Origin: Oscillospiraceae bacterium
GTDB taxonomy: Bacteria > Bacillota > Clostridia > Oscillospirales > Oscillospiraceae
Assembly: GCA_020025535.1 (NCBI GenBank)
Contig: JAHHRY010000002.1
Coordinates: forward strand, 62,001 to 126,000
DNA: 64,000 nucleotides
Reading direction: 5' to 3'
Under the pieces are notes generated by a model. That model saw nothing but the letters and a program-made list of their open reading frames with translations. It made no database searches and had not been told where the DNA came from. This document shows, one piece after another, positions 1 to 10,069 of the stretch (positions are counted from its first letter, which is position 1; each line of letters opens with the position of its first letter). The translations under genes were made by a program, and so were the position numbers.

Positions 1-389
1 AGGATATTCCGGATCTGAATCGCCGCTGTCTGAAAGATATTATCGATATCTGCCAGAAGAACGATGCCAAACTGATTTTTGTGGGTGCGCCCACAACCAA
101 AAACTGGGACTACGCCAAACACAATGGTGTTCAGGAATTTGCAGACAAGCACGATATTGAGTACCTGGACATGAATCTGATTTGGAAAGAACTGGGCATT
201 GACTGGGCTACGGATACCCGTGACAGAGGCGACCATCTGAATCACAGTGGTGCCGTAAAGGTAACGGATTATCTGGGTAAATATCTGAAAGAGAAATTTA
301 CTCTGCCGGATCATCGGGACGATGCAGCGTACAGCGCCTGGGATGAGGCACTGAAGCGCTATAACGCGTCCGTCCTTGCGGGTGAATAA
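1..389 (+). CDS. SGNH/DltD-like surface protein, C-terminal part
   Basis: The reading frame is open from base 3 to the stop at 389, so this is the last ~128 codons of a gene that begins before the window. The fragment ends with an Asp-x-x-His-Leu-Asn motif (GDHLN) followed by a short helical tail, the usual C-terminal catalytic Asp/His block of SGNH-fold hydrolases and acyltransferases in envelope clusters. The same layout (FHLN, then SDYFGK) occurs in the full-length protein at 20908-21972, so the two are probably paralogues. The N-terminal nucleophile block is outside the window. Function is inferred: O-acyl or D-alanyl transfer to a surface polymer, outside the membrane. Confidence 0.6.
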   Translation, partial: DIPDLNRRCLKDIIDICQKNDAKLIFVGAPTTKNWDYAKHNGVQEFADKHDIEYLDMNLIWKELGIDWATDTRDRGDHLNHSGAVKVTDYLGKYLKEKFTLPDHRDDAAYSAWDEALKRYNASVLAGE

Positions 390-416
390 TCCGGGAATCT
401 GCTGCAAACAAGTTTG

Positions 417-466
417 AAAGACGAGTATGTTTTCCTTCATGGAAAACCTGCTCGTCTTTTTATTTT
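417..466 (+). terminator. Rho-independent terminator after SGNH gene
   Basis: An inverted repeat with arms AAAGACGAG and CTCGTCTTT is followed by TTATTTT. It lies 28 bases after the stop of the upstream gene. Confidence 0.8.
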
Positions 467-544
467 GAGGCGGCGCAGAAATAAAAGCCGTAAGAATGGA
501 TAATTTAATTGTCATCATGCGTTCATTATTCCGTGAAGGTATGC

Positions 545-627
545 TATAATAACTGTACAGTTCCTGACAGTCATAAAACGACTGAATTATCTGGTTTTTT
601 GAAGGATTGTTCGGAAAAGTCTATAGA
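545..627 (+). promoter_or_regulatory. Promoter region of two-component/ABC operon
   Basis: Two candidate sigma-A promoters are visible in the 340-base gap. One is an extended -10 (TGC then TATAAT, 545-550) with a poor -35. The other is TTGAAG (599-604), 17 bases, TATAGA (622-627). The leader to the start at 731 is about 100 bases long. No operator was recognised. Confidence 0.45.
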
Positions 628-730
628 AAAATTAAGATAACATGAATAACCTGTTAATAATTTTATGATATGTTGGTAGCGTACTAAAATCGGTTTTGAA
701 AATTAAGCCTGTAAGACTCGGAGGGATACG

Positions 731-1432
731 ATGGAATATCCAATTTTGGTTGCGGAAGATGATAAGGATATTATCGAGCTTTTGACTTTATATCTGAACG
801 GAGAAGGTTTTGCCGTTTATACAGCGGAAAACGGAGAAGATGCTCTGCAAATCATTAAAACCAAAGATGTGGCCCTTGCGCTGGTAGATATTATGATGCC
901 GAAGATGAATGGCTATGATTTGATTCGGAATGTGCGGGAGTTCAGTAATATACCGATTATTATCGTTTCTGCCAAGGGAATGGATGTGGACAGAATTTTG
1001 GGCCTCAATATCGGTGCAGACGCCTATATTACGAAGCCGTTTAATCCTTTGGAAGTAATTGCATACATAAAGGCAACCCTGCGGCGCTATTATCAGCTGG
1101 GCGCTGATAAAGTACAGCAGGAACCGCAGAATATTGTTGTTGGGGAACTGGAGTTTGACACACAAAAATTCCTTCTGAGAAAAAATGGCGTTGTTGTTCC
1201 GCTGACCTCGGCAGAACTGAAAATCATGGCGAAGATGATGAAAAATCCGGAACGGATTTTTACCAAAGCACAGCTGTACGAATGCATCAACGGGGAGTTT
1301 TATGAGAGCGATGACAATACCATGATGGTGCATATTTCCAATATCCGTTCCAAAATCGAGGACGATCCCGCAAAGCCCGAATATATCAAGACAGTCAGGG
1401 GGTTAGGCTACCGAATTGAAAATAAAAAATAA
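731..1432 (+). CDS. OmpR-family response regulator
   Basis: 233 residues. The N-terminal receiver domain (about 1-120) has the acidic pair D10/D11, phospho-acceptor D53 in the LVDIMMP stretch, the Ser of VSAKG and the Lys of ITKPF. The C-terminal half (about 135-230) is a winged-helix DNA-binding domain ending in VRGLGYR, diagnostic of the OmpR/PhoB class. GGAGGG precedes the ATG. It overlaps the kinase gene by 17 bases and heads a four-gene unit with two ABC transporters, so it probably controls that transporter pair in response to an envelope signal. Family assignment is certain; the signal is unknown. Confidence 0.93.
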   Translation: MEYPILVAEDDKDIIELLTLYLNGEGFAVYTAENGEDALQIIKTKDVALALVDIMMPKMNGYDLIRNVREFSNIPIIIVSAKGMDVDRILGLNIGADAYITKPFNPLEVIAYIKATLRRYYQLGADKVQQEPQNIVVGELEFDTQKFLLRKNGVVVPLTSAELKIMAKMMKNPERIFTKAQLYECINGEFYESDDNTMMVHISNIRSKIEDDPAKPEYIKTVRGLGYRIENKK

Positions 1433-3008
1433 ACACCAAAGTTTTGTACAGACGTGTATTCTGCATTTTGTGGTATACTCTCTGGTTGCCCTTGCTCTGG
1501 TTCTGCTGCTGAATTATCTGACAAATTCCATATTAAACAATGCGTTTCCTTCCATTGACACTCTGCTGGAGCATCGGGACAAGCTGGAAAGAGATGATTT
1601 TTCAAACATACCATACTGGAAATTCAAAAACTGTGAATTCATCGTTTATGATGATCAGAACCAGGTGATTTACTCCACAGAGTCGGATCTGCAGGAAAAA
1701 CTGAAGCCCGGTGATACGGATCTGATTCAGGAATACAGCTACACCCAGTTTTTTGAAGTTCTGCAGAGGATCGACGAAAACGGCAGGATTTTTTATGAGA
1801 TCTACTGCTATCAGTATAATGTAGAAACCGAAGAATATGAAGTGGATGACTATTGCGTCGTTGATGCCAATTATAAAATCATCGAGGGTGATCTGTTTTC
1901 CGGGAGAGAATATCTTTCTCAAAAGGATTTTGACCTGATCAGGGGTAACTACGAAAACAACAAGGAAATTATTAAGTATCAATACAAGACCAGCATGAAT
2001 GAGGAACGTACCCTGATTTTTGTTTTCCCTAAATTCAGCATCAATGATTACAACAAGACAGTGGAAGCTACCAACAGACTGTGGTTCGTATTTGTTCTGG
2101 TGCTGTTTGTGATCATCATTGTTCAGTCTTTCCTGTTCAGCCGGAGAATTAAGCATTCTCTGAAACCGCTGGATGCAGCAATCGTTTCCTACGGAAGCGA
2201 GAAACACAGCAATATTTCCAGAGATGAGGTGCCGATGGAATTCCGGCATATTGTAGACGATTTTGAAAACTTGCTGAAGCGTCTGGATCAGGCCAAAGAG
2301 GAAAAAGAACACGAAGAGCAGGAGCGTTACCGAATGCTCGCCAATATCAGTCACGACCTGAATACGCCGCTTACGGCCATTCAGGGCTATTCCAAGGCTT
2401 TCTGCGATGGTATCGTGCAGCCTGAGAAAAAGGATCTGTATATGAAGACCATCTATCATAAGTCGATGGCCTGCTCAGAACTGATGGATACATTCTTTGA
2501 GTTTACAAAGCTTCAGCACCCGGATTTTATCCCCAACCTGGAAACCGTGGATCTTGCGGAATTTATCCGGGAGTATCTGGGCGAAAAGTATGTTGAGTTC
2601 GAGCTGAAGGATTTCCATATGGAGCCGGACATTCCGGAGAAAACAATTCTTTGTAAGGTGGATTGCAAGCTCCTGCGCCGGGCACTGGATAATCTGACAG
2701 CGAACGCTTTAAAGTACAATCCCAAAGGGACAACGGTCCTTTACTCTCTCCGGGACGAAAAGGAGATGATTTATCTGACGATTGCCGATGACGGTATCGG
2801 CATTCCCCGGGAAATTCGCAAAGAAGTATTTGAACCATTCATCACAGGCAACAGTGCCAGAACTACGGACAGCGGTACCGGGTTCGGCATGACCATCACC
2901 AGAAAGATTGTAGAGCTTCATGGCGGCACAATCCGCTTGCTGGATACGCCCCGCAGCGGTTATAGTACGGAATTTGAGATCCTGCTGCATAAATGTGATC
3001 GCCAGTAG
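1416..3008 (+). CDS. Sensor histidine kinase with large extracellular domain
   Basis: 530 residues from a TTG start inside the end of the response regulator gene; the GGGGG stretch upstream can act as ribosome binding site. TM1 is about residues 14-38 and TM2 about 222-243, enclosing a ~180-residue extracytoplasmic domain rich in Asp, Glu and Tyr. The DHp domain carries phospho-acceptor H313 in ISHDLNTPLT, followed by an HATPase domain with the N-box (ANALKYNP) and G-boxes (DDGIGIP, GTGFGM). The large sensor domain differs from the intramembrane-sensing BceS kinases usually paired with peptide-resistance ABC transporters. The ligand is unknown; an envelope or peptide signal is inferred from the neighbours. 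Confidence 0.9.
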   Translation: MKIKNKHQSFVQTCILHFVVYSLVALALVLLLNYLTNSILNNAFPSIDTLLEHRDKLERDDFSNIPYWKFKNCEFIVYDDQNQVIYSTESDLQEKLKPGDTDLIQEYSYTQFFEVLQRIDENGRIFYEIYCYQYNVETEEYEVDDYCVVDANYKIIEGDLFSGREYLSQKDFDLIRGNYENNKEIIKYQYKTSMNEERTLIFVFPKFSINDYNKTVEATNRLWFVFVLVLFVIIIVQSFLFSRRIKHSLKPLDAAIVSYGSEKHSNISRDEVPMEFRHIVDDFENLLKRLDQAKEEKEHEEQERYRMLANISHDLNTPLTAIQGYSKAFCDGIVQPEKKDLYMKTIYHKSMACSELMDTFFEFTKLQHPDFIPNLETVDLAEFIREYLGEKYVEFELKDFHMEPDIPEKTILCKVDCKLLRRALDNLTANALKYNPKGTTVLYSLRDEKEMIYLTIADDGIGIPREIRKEVFEPFITGNSARTTDSGTGFGMTITRKIVELHGGTIRLLDTPRSGYSTEFEILLHKCDRQ

Positions 3009-3038
3009 TACGACAGATTTGGAAATGAGGAAATTTGT

Positions 3039-5357
3039 ATGGCTTTATTAACATTGAAGGATATTGGAAAAATCTATGTTTCCGAGGGAAACGTGGCAGT
3101 CGGTATCCGTGGAGTCAACCTTTCCTTTGAGCGGGGGGAGTTTGTTGCCATTACCGGCAAATCCGGTTCCGGCAAATCTACGCTGCTGAACGTCATAAGC
3201 GGTATCGATTCCTATGAAGAAGGCGAGCTGTTCGTTGAGGGGCAGCCAACGTCTCATTACCTGCAGCCCGATTGGGAGGAATACAGAAAGAAGTATATTT
3301 CTTTCATATTCCAGGATTACAATATCATTGACAGCTTTACCGTTCTGCAGAATGTAGAGCTGGCCCTGATGCATATCGAGGACAAGAAGGAACGCCGCAG
3401 GCGTGCGCTGCAGCTGCTGGACCGTGTGGGCTTGTCCTCCCACATTCACCAGAAAGGCAGCAAGCTTTCCGGCGGCCAGAAGCAGAGAACGGTAATCGCC
3501 CGCGCTCTGGCAAAAGATAGCCCCATCATTCTGGCGGATGAACCTACCGGAAATCTGGATGCGGCTACTTCAAAAGAGATTATTGCGCTGCTTCGCGAAG
3601 TGTCTGAGGATAAGCTCGTCATTGTGGTTACCCATAATTTTGAGCAGGTGGAATCCTATGCCACACGCCATATCCGGGTTTACGACGGCTCGATTGAATC
3701 GGATCATGTATTACAGCCTGCCGCTGCTATCCCTGCTGAGACTTCTTCCACTCAGCCGGTAGAATCCTGTGAGCCCAAAAAGAAAAAAATCCGGGAGATT
3801 AAAAACGGCATTGCCCTCGGACGGACGATTTTTGCTTCAAAACCTAAGTTGTCCGCGTTCCTCTGTTTTTTGATGATTATTGGTACGCTGGGCATCTTTA
3901 TGATTACCGCTTCCAGCGGTGAGGCCGCAAATCTGTTCAGCAAGTATTATATGTTTGAGCCAATCGAAGGACGCCTGGTCATCACAAAGCAGACAGGAGA
4001 ACCGATTACCGACGAAGAGCTGCAGCAGCTGGTGCAGAAATACGGCGCATCAAGCTATCTTCACTATGATAGTCTGCTGGACAAGAACACGGCTCCCAGT
4101 ATCCGGTATTACAATCCTGAACACGGCACTTATGAGGGTGGCTTTTTCAGATGTACTTATGGTAAGGACTATGGAAAAAATATTCTGGGACGGTATCCTG
4201 AGGCGGATAATGAAGTGCTTCTGTACGTTCCTATCTCCTATCAGCCGATATTCGGAAAAGATACATTAAAGGTTGACAAGATCGCACTGGAAAACACGTT
4301 GATGCGGGTCACGGGCGTAAAGTATTTTTATGATAACAATAAGACTGCTGAATGCCTGTTTACACAAAACGGTTTCCGACAGGCAACGGCAATTTCCTAC
4401 TTGCACTCCAGAAATCCGGTTGGTACGGCGCAGGTTTTTTCTTCGAAGGACGAAAAGGTACTCTGCAGTGTATACGGAACTCAGCTGTATCCGTCCTATG
4501 AAGTGGAGGAAGGGAAGGTCTACATTAATAATGCGGAATTCCGGGATTGCATGGAGAAATCCAATAAAGAAGACATAGAGGCTGCGGTAAGATTCGTTTT
4601 CCAGTATGTATCATATGATTACACTTACAGCAGCCAGCCGAAGGAACTGACGTTTACCAAGGAATTCGGCATCGAGCATTTGACACCGAATCCGCCTCCT
4701 GCGGGTGCCATGGCACCTGTTTATTCCATGGAGGAAGGCTCCAGTGTGGGAGAAGGCGCCAGAGCCGGTTTTGTAATCGACCCCAGACTGCTGGTGGAGG
4801 TTGTTGAAGAGGTCCTGGAAAAGTCTTACAGACAGGCTTCTCTGTTCTTTGAAGACACCAAACAGGCTCATGATGCGGCAGAAAAAATATGGAACGACGG
4901 TTACGTGGCCGTTCCTTCGGATGCAACGTATTCTCCGAGCGGCCTTACTACAATTGTCACCATGATTGCAAGTCTGATGAACGCTGTAACATGGTTTGTG
5001 GCAATCCTGTTCCTGGCATTTTTCATCAATCTCTGCTCCAGCCGCACCATCTCTGCTTTTAAGAGCGATATTGCTATCATGCGCTCCATGGGCATTCAGG
5101 TAAAGGTAATCCGTATCGGAATGTATGTGCGTATGCTGCTGTCGCTGATCCCGGCGTTTATCATGGTGATTCTCACCGCAATCCTGATTTTCACGACTCC
5201 TAAGTTCAATGCAATGTTTACATATCTGTATGTATGGCAATATGCTCTGATTTTCCTGGGTATGCTTTTGCTGACGGTACGCATCACCTATAAGCAGATC
5301 AGAAAACTGTTTGGAGAAAGTGTCAAAAAGTCCCTGAGAGGAGGCGCCACAGAATGA
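3039..5357 (+). CDS. ABC transporter, fused ATPase-FtsX permease (subunit 1)
   Basis: 772 residues. The N-terminal ATPase (about 1-225) has Walker A (GKSGSGKS), the signature LSGGQKQR, Walker B ([11 protein letters not shown]) and the switch His (VVTHN). After a linker comes TM1 (about 267-290), a ~340-residue extracytoplasmic region, then about three TM segments near the C terminus (from about 640), an FtsX/MacB-like layout. It starts 30 bases after the kinase gene and overlaps the next ABC gene by four bases (ATGA), so the two probably form a heterodimer. MacB-like mechanotransmission or export of peptides or lipids is inferred; the substrate is unknown. Confidence 0.88.
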   Translation: MALLTLKDIGKIYVSEGNVAVGIRGVNLSFERGEFVAITGKSGSGKSTLLNVISGIDSYEEGELFVEGQPTSHYLQPDWEEYRKKYISFIFQDYNIIDSFTVLQNVELALMHIEDKKERRRRALQLLDRVGLSSHIHQKGSKLSGGQKQRTVIARALAKDSPIILADEPTGNLDAATSKEIIALLREVSEDKLVIVVTHNFEQVESYATRHIRVYDGSIESDHVLQPAAAIPAETSSTQPVESCEPKKKKIREIKNGIALGRTIFASKPKLSAFLCFLMIIGTLGIFMITASSGEAANLFSKYYMFEPIEGRLVITKQTGEPITDEELQQLVQKYGASSYLHYDSLLDKNTAPSIRYYNPEHGTYEGGFFRCTYGKDYGKNILGRYPEADNEVLLYVPISYQPIFGKDTLKVDKIALENTLMRVTGVKYFYDNNKTAECLFTQNGFRQATAISYLHSRNPVGTAQVFSSKDEKVLCSVYGTQLYPSYEVEEGKVYINNAEFRDCMEKSNKEDIEAAVRFVFQYVSYDYTYSSQPKELTFTKEFGIEHLTPNPPPAGAMAPVYSMEEGSSVGEGARAGFVIDPRLLVEVVEEVLEKSYRQASLFFEDTKQAHDAAEKIWNDGYVAVPSDATYSPSGLTTIVTMIASLMNAVTWFVAILFLAFFINLCSSRTISAFKSDIAIMRSMGIQVKVIRIGMYVRMLLSLIPAFIMVILTAILIFTTPKFNAMFTYLYVWQYALIFLGMLLLTVRITYKQIRKLFGESVKKSLRGGATE

Positions 5358-8356
5358 TTAAGCTGCAAGGCCTGAATAAATTTTTTAATAAGGGCAAACA
5401 AAATGAAATTCATGTAATCAACAACGTGGATCTGACTTTGCCGGAAAGCGGTATGGTTGCCATTTTCGGAAAAAGCGGCTGCGGCAAGACAACCCTGCTG
5501 AATGTGATCGGCGGTCTTGATAAGTTTGAAAGTGGCACGATTTCCATTCAGGATCAGGATATCCGCAAAAATACGGATGTTATCCGCAATCAGTACGTTG
5601 GTTACATATTTCAGAATTACAATCTGAACAAGGCGGAGTCCTGTTTCGACAACGTGGCAGATGCACTGCGTCTGTGCGGTATGAAGGATTCTGCGGAAAT
5701 TGAAGAGCGTGTCAACGCTGCACTTTTCAATGTGGGAATGGATAAGTACAGCAAGCGGACACCCGATACGCTTTCCGGCGGCCAGCAGCAGAGAATTGCC
5801 ATTGCACGGGCCATTGTCAAAAATCCGCGCATCATCCTTGCGGACGAGCCGACCGGCAACCTGGACGAAAACAATACCGTGATGATTATGAATCTGCTGA
5901 AGGCAATTTCCAAAGATCATCTGGTACTGCTTGTCACGCATGAGGCCAATCTGGTGGATTACTACTGCGATACAGTCATCGAATTGTCGGACGGTAAAAT
6001 CGTCGATATCCGAAACAACGAAGCCACCAACGGCTATTCTGCCAAGGATAAAAACGATATTTATCTGGGAGAATTGGAAAAGACCCAGTTTATCGATGAC
6101 AAGGCAGAAATCGAGTATTACGGCGCCGCTCCGGAAACACCGTTCAGACTGAAAATCGTCAATAACGGCGGAAAATTCTACATCCGGATTGAGACACCCA
6201 AAGTGCAGGTCCTGGATGACTGCAGTGAGATTAAACTGCGGGAAGGCGTATATAACCACGAAAGCGATTCCAAACGCAGTGAGCAGAGCTTTGATATGAC
6301 GAAACTTCCGCCTGTCAGGGGTTCTGATTTCGGCAAGCTGTTTACATTGAAATCTTCCATAAAGAGCGGTTACAACTGCAACTTCCGGAAGCAGAAGAAA
6401 ATTAAGAAAGTTCTGCGCGGATGCATGGGTCTGTTTGCTATGGTGATTGTCTTTATGAGTGCGGGCTTTGGCCTGACTTTATCCGAGATTATCAATGCCA
6501 AAAACGCCTATAATCGCAACACTTTCTATGTTTACACGCCCAATGGTAATGTATCTGCATTGCTTAATGATGCAGTAGGGAAGATGGACTCCGGCATTGA
6601 CAATGTCTCCATACAGTACGGATGTCCGGAAGGAGATAAGAGAGCAGTCTTCCAAATGGGCGGATTTGAAACTTTCCAGTTGGTTGACTACGAGTCGAAA
6701 TTCAATACAAATGTTGTGTACCTGAGAAATTCCATGGCAAAAGACCTGCCTTTAGTGGAAGGAAGCATGGAAAATCTGACAGATTATGACATGGTCATTA
6801 CTACGAAGGTTGCAGATGCGCTGCTTGACAGTTCTCCTGTGGACTATTTCAAGGAACACAAGAATCTGATCGGACTGCTTTCAGATACATTCCGTATTGA
6901 CGACAGGAATCTGCGTGTTGCGGCCATTGTGAAATCAGATGAATCTGCGATTTATCTGACGGATATGGCACTGGCAAAAATGTACGCATATTCTTCCAAT
7001 ACCTATGCCTTCTGTGCAAAAGATCTGGGACTGAAAGTCAGACCGGGTGAGGCAATCCTTGTGTATCAAAACGAAGATGAACAGCCGTTGACACTGCCTG
7101 AAGTGGGTCAGACAATCAAAATTCATGGATGCGATATCACCGTAACAAAAGTCGTACGGTCCAGAGACGTATACGCCAATTGGCTTGCAGAAAACGGTAT
7201 CAGCAAGGAAATGGACATGAGACACTATTTCCGTCAAGTGATCGCAGCAGAAAATCCTGAGCTGAATTTGAATTCCAATGAATTTGCGGAGATGGTTGAA
7301 CACGCCTTGAATGAAAAATGGGTAGAGTATTATGATTACTACTACCATGAATTCGATGATTTCATCAGGGAATACCAGTTTTTGCACCCGGAAGATTTCA
7401 TGGCATGGGTGGCGGTTAAGAAGGATGCTCCATACGCAAAATTCCATTTTATGGAGGACGGCAATCAGAAATATGGTAACGAATACTACCGGGCAACGAT
7501 TTATAAAGAAATCTACGGAAAATATCCTTCCCGCACTGAACTTGAGAAGGCTGCCAACAGCCTGCCGCCTTTGGAAAATAAGCTGGATGTATACTACCAG
7601 ACTTACGACTTCGAGTATTACAATTCCGACAGAAAATCAAAAGGTACCTGCAATTATATTGTCAGCGAGGAAGATTATATTAAGTTTTCCAAGATGATCG
7701 GTGAAACAGATTCCACAGCCCTTCGGGGAGACCTGAGTTTTTCTGACGATAATACAGGCAGTTTGTCGGGAAATGGATTTGCTTTCTGGAATGCTCCCTA
7801 TACGGTGGTACATTCCAATAACCCGAAGCTTACAAAAGCATGGCTGAACAGCGAAGTCTCCGGGCTTGTGCATGATGTGTACTTTGATGAATTAACCGCT
7901 CCGGCCATAATGACACCGGATGATGTGTACCAGGGCATAATAAAAGAAAAAACCGAATTGATCATGGTTCGTGTCGCTTCCATGCTGACTATTCTGGCAA
8001 TAATGTGTATCTGTATGTACTTTATCATGCGCTCCTCACTCATGAACAGAGTCAAGGAAGTGGGTATTTATCGTGCAATTGGTGTATCCAAAAAGAATTT
8101 GGTATTCAAATTCCTGATAGAGGCAGCGGTGCTGACCACACTTACGGTATTTATCAGCTATTTGCTGAGCAGCTGCTTTATCTATGCATGTTTTGGATTC
8201 TCGCCATTGGTGTCCAACGTATTGTATTACCCTGTCTGGCTGGCGCTGGCGATTCTTGCATTGCTGTACATACTTTGTCTGTTCTGCGGAACCCTGCCGA
8301 TTCTTATGCTCCTGCGTAAAACGCCCAGTGAGATTTTGGCCAAATACGATATCTAA
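5354..8356 (+). CDS. ABC transporter, fused ATPase-FtsX permease (subunit 2)
   Basis: 1000 residues. The N-terminal ATPase (about 1-225) has [27 protein letters not shown] and LVTHE. A ~120-residue extra cytoplasmic segment precedes TM1 (about 355-378). A very large extracytoplasmic region (about 380-865) follows, then a C-terminal FtsX-type bundle with three TM segments. It is translationally coupled to subunit 1 by an ATGA overlap. The size of the outer domain suggests that it binds a ligand or partner outside the membrane. It is the last gene of the unit and is followed by a strong hairpin. Confidence 0.88.
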   Translation: MIKLQGLNKFFNKGKQNEIHVINNVDLTLPESGMVAIFGKSGCGKTTLLNVIGGLDKFESGTISIQDQDIRKNTDVIRNQYVGYIFQNYNLNKAESCFDNVADALRLCGMKDSAEIEERVNAALFNVGMDKYSKRTPDTLSGGQQQRIAIARAIVKNPRIILADEPTGNLDENNTVMIMNLLKAISKDHLVLLVTHEANLVDYYCDTVIELSDGKIVDIRNNEATNGYSAKDKNDIYLGELEKTQFIDDKAEIEYYGAAPETPFRLKIVNNGGKFYIRIETPKVQVLDDCSEIKLREGVYNHESDSKRSEQSFDMTKLPPVRGSDFGKLFTLKSSIKSGYNCNFRKQKKIKKVLRGCMGLFAMVIVFMSAGFGLTLSEIINAKNAYNRNTFYVYTPNGNVSALLNDAVGKMDSGIDNVSIQYGCPEGDKRAVFQMGGFETFQLVDYESKFNTNVVYLRNSMAKDLPLVEGSMENLTDYDMVITTKVADALLDSSPVDYFKEHKNLIGLLSDTFRIDDRNLRVAAIVKSDESAIYLTDMALAKMYAYSSNTYAFCAKDLGLKVRPGEAILVYQNEDEQPLTLPEVGQTIKIHGCDITVTKVVRSRDVYANWLAENGISKEMDMRHYFRQVIAAENPELNLNSNEFAEMVEHALNEKWVEYYDYYYHEFDDFIREYQFLHPEDFMAWVAVKKDAPYAKFHFMEDGNQKYGNEYYRATIYKEIYGKYPSRTELEKAANSLPPLENKLDVYYQTYDFEYYNSDRKSKGTCNYIVSEEDYIKFSKMIGETDSTALRGDLSFSDDNTGSLSGNGFAFWNAPYTVVHSNNPKLTKAWLNSEVSGLVHDVYFDELTAPAIMTPDDVYQGIIKEKTELIMVRVASMLTILAIMCICMYFIMRSSLMNRVKEVGIYRAIGVSKKNLVFKFLIEAAVLTTLTVFISYLLSSCFIYACFGFSPLVSNVLYYPVWLALAILALLYILCLFCGTLPILMLLRKTPSEILAKYDI

Positions 8357-8362
8357 CAACAA

Positions 8363-8401
8363 AACTCCACCCTTGTACCATTACGGTACAAGGGTGGAGT
8401 T
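8363..8401. terminator. Bidirectional terminator between ABC and LysR genes
   Basis: A nearly perfect 17-bp stem (AACTCCACCC... / ...GGGTGGAGTT) with a five-base loop. On the minus strand it is followed by TTTGTTGTT, on the plus strand by ATAC. It lies between convergent genes ending at 8356 and 8498 and can serve both. Confidence 0.75.
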
Positions 8402-8497
8402 ATACTGTGTATCCGGAATTGAAGCAGGGGATATGTGTCATCGCTTACGGGAAAATGATAGCCAAAGCAGGAGCATCTGGAATGTACGAAAACGGTT

Positions 8498-9376
8498 TTA
8501 CACTACAGGCTGACGGCAAATATCCATGAATGCTTTCAGAGCCGGAGAGAGAAATTTATTGCGATGCCAGACAATATTGTGCTCACGGGTCAGATTGACA
8601 CCTGAAATTTCCCGGGTGCACACATGACCTGCGGCAATATCTTCGGCTACCAGCTGCTGCGGCAGTATGGAAATTCCGAGGCCATAACGCACGGCATTGA
8701 TGATGGCCCGGGTGCTGACGCTGACAGTGGTGGGGTGAAGCGAAAGTCCGTTGGATGCGAAAACGCTTTCCAGAAAAGAACGTCCTGCACTGCCTTCCTC
8801 ACGCATGAGAAGGTCATACTGTGTCAGATCGGATAGGGTAACGGTTTCTTTCTGCAGAAGGGGGTGCCCCTGAGGGGTTATCAGGAGCATTTGATCACTG
8901 GAAAAGGCTGCGGTGCATAGATTGGGGTGGCTGACGGCATTTTCAATCAGAGCCACATCCAGTTTGTTTTCCAGAATGGCGGTCTGCAGGGTTCCTCCGT
9001 TGAGAATCATAGCTTCCACACGGGAGTGGGGGTACAGTTCCTTAAATTTGACAATAAACTGGGGGAGCAGCTTGTTTCCGATGGTAATACTGGCACCTAC
9101 CCGCAAAACACCCGCACTGTCCCAGTTATACAGCCCTTTTTCCAACTCGTCGAAGGAATCAACGATATGGAGGGCGTGCTGGTACAATTCTTTTCCGGCC
9201 TCGGTAACGGACAGACGGTGATGGATGCGCTCAAAAAGCCGTACATCATAATAGCGTTCTATATCCTGAATCGCGCGCGTAACGGCAGGCTGGGTCATAT
9301 GCAGAGTTTCTGCGGCTTTGGTGACGTTCTGCGTCTGATATACCTGTATGAAGATACGCATATGGCGGATGGTCAT
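8498..9376 (-). CDS. LysR-family transcriptional regulator
   Basis: 292 residues from the ATG at 9376, which has GAAGGGGG before it; a longer open frame upstream lacks a ribosome binding site. The N-terminal winged HTH (about 1-60, TKAAETLHMTQPAVTRAIQ) is typical of LysR. A co-inducer-binding domain of periplasmic-binding-protein type follows (about 90-290). It is divergent from the chrA pair, a common arrangement, so it probably controls that pair. The inducer is not evident. Confidence 0.92.
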   Translation of the reverse strand: MTIRHMRIFIQVYQTQNVTKAAETLHMTQPAVTRAIQDIERYYDVRLFERIHHRLSVTEAGKELYQHALHIVDSFDELEKGLYNWDSAGVLRVGASITIGNKLLPQFIVKFKELYPHSRVEAMILNGGTLQTAILENKLDVALIENAVSHPNLCTAAFSSDQMLLITPQGHPLLQKETVTLSDLTQYDLLMREEGSAGRSFLESVFASNGLSLHPTTVSVSTRAIINAVRYGLGISILPQQLVAEDIAAGHVCTREISGVNLTREHNIVWHRNKFLSPALKAFMDICRQPVV

Positions 9377-9421
9377 ACAAATTCCCCCTTCATATATCAA
9401 AATGGTTATCATACTGATAAA

Positions 9422-9460
9422 ATAATAGTATTTTGAATTTCGACTGTCAAGTGCTATTAT
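9422..9460 (-). promoter_or_regulatory. Promoter and operator region of lysR/chrA divergon
   Basis: On the minus strand TTGACA (9445-9450), 17 bases, TATTAT (9422-9427) is a near-consensus promoter for lysR. A 7-bp inverted repeat, ATAATAG at 9422-9428 and CTATTAT at 9454-9460, frames it. This could be where LysR represses itself and activates chrA; that role is inferred. Confidence 0.65.
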
Positions 9461-9505
9461 TGACAACGGATATTACTGCATCTGCATCTGGAGGAGCATT
9501 GTGCT

Positions 9506-10069
9506 ATGGAGATACAAAACAAGAAACATATTACATGGCTGCTGTTTGTCACATTTCTGAAAATAGGTGCATTTACCTTTGGCGGCGGCTATGCGATGAT
9601 TCCGCTGATTCAGAAGGAAGTGGTGGAAAAAAGAAAATGGATATCCGATCAGGACATCCTTGATATTGTTGCCATCGCAGAGAGTACACCCGGGCCGATT
9701 GCCATCAATTCGGCGACCTTTGTAGGATCTAAAATCGCGGGATTTTTTGGTGCACTGTTTTCCACACTGGGAGTTGTACTGCCGTCATTTGTGATTATTT
9801 CACTGATTTCTTTTGCGCTGCGTCAGTTTGAAAGCATTCAGATTGTCCGGTATGCCTTTATCGGAATCCGGGCGGGGGTGCTGGCACTTATCATCCGGGC
9901 GCTTATTTCCATGTATAAGCAGTGTCCACACAATCTGCTTTCCTATTTCGTCATTATTGCATCCTTTGCAGCAGTTGCGCTGCTCAAGATCAATGTGCTG
10001 ATTGTGATTCTGTGCTGCGGCATTGTTGGAATTGCAGCATCCGTTCTGGCAGCAAAGAGGGTTAAATGA
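9506..10069 (+). CDS. ChrA-type chromate transporter, subunit 1
   Basis: 187 residues, one CHR domain of about five to six TM segments. The conserved block FLKIGAFTFGGGYAMIPL at residues 17-34 and ESTPGPIAINSATFVG near 70 identify the chromate ion transporter family. This is the short form that works as a pair with the next gene. GGAGGAGC stands before the ATG. The native substrate in gut anaerobes is uncertain: chromate/sulfate antiport is the textbook role, and another anion is possible. Confidence 0.9.
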   Translation: MEIQNKKHITWLLFVTFLKIGAFTFGGGYAMIPLIQKEVVEKRKWISDQDILDIVAIAESTPGPIAINSATFVGSKIAGFFGALFSTLGVVLPSFVIISLISFALRQFESIQIVRYAFIGIRAGVLALIIRALISMYKQCPHNLLSYFVIIASFAAVALLKINVLIVILCCGIVGIAASVLAAKRVK

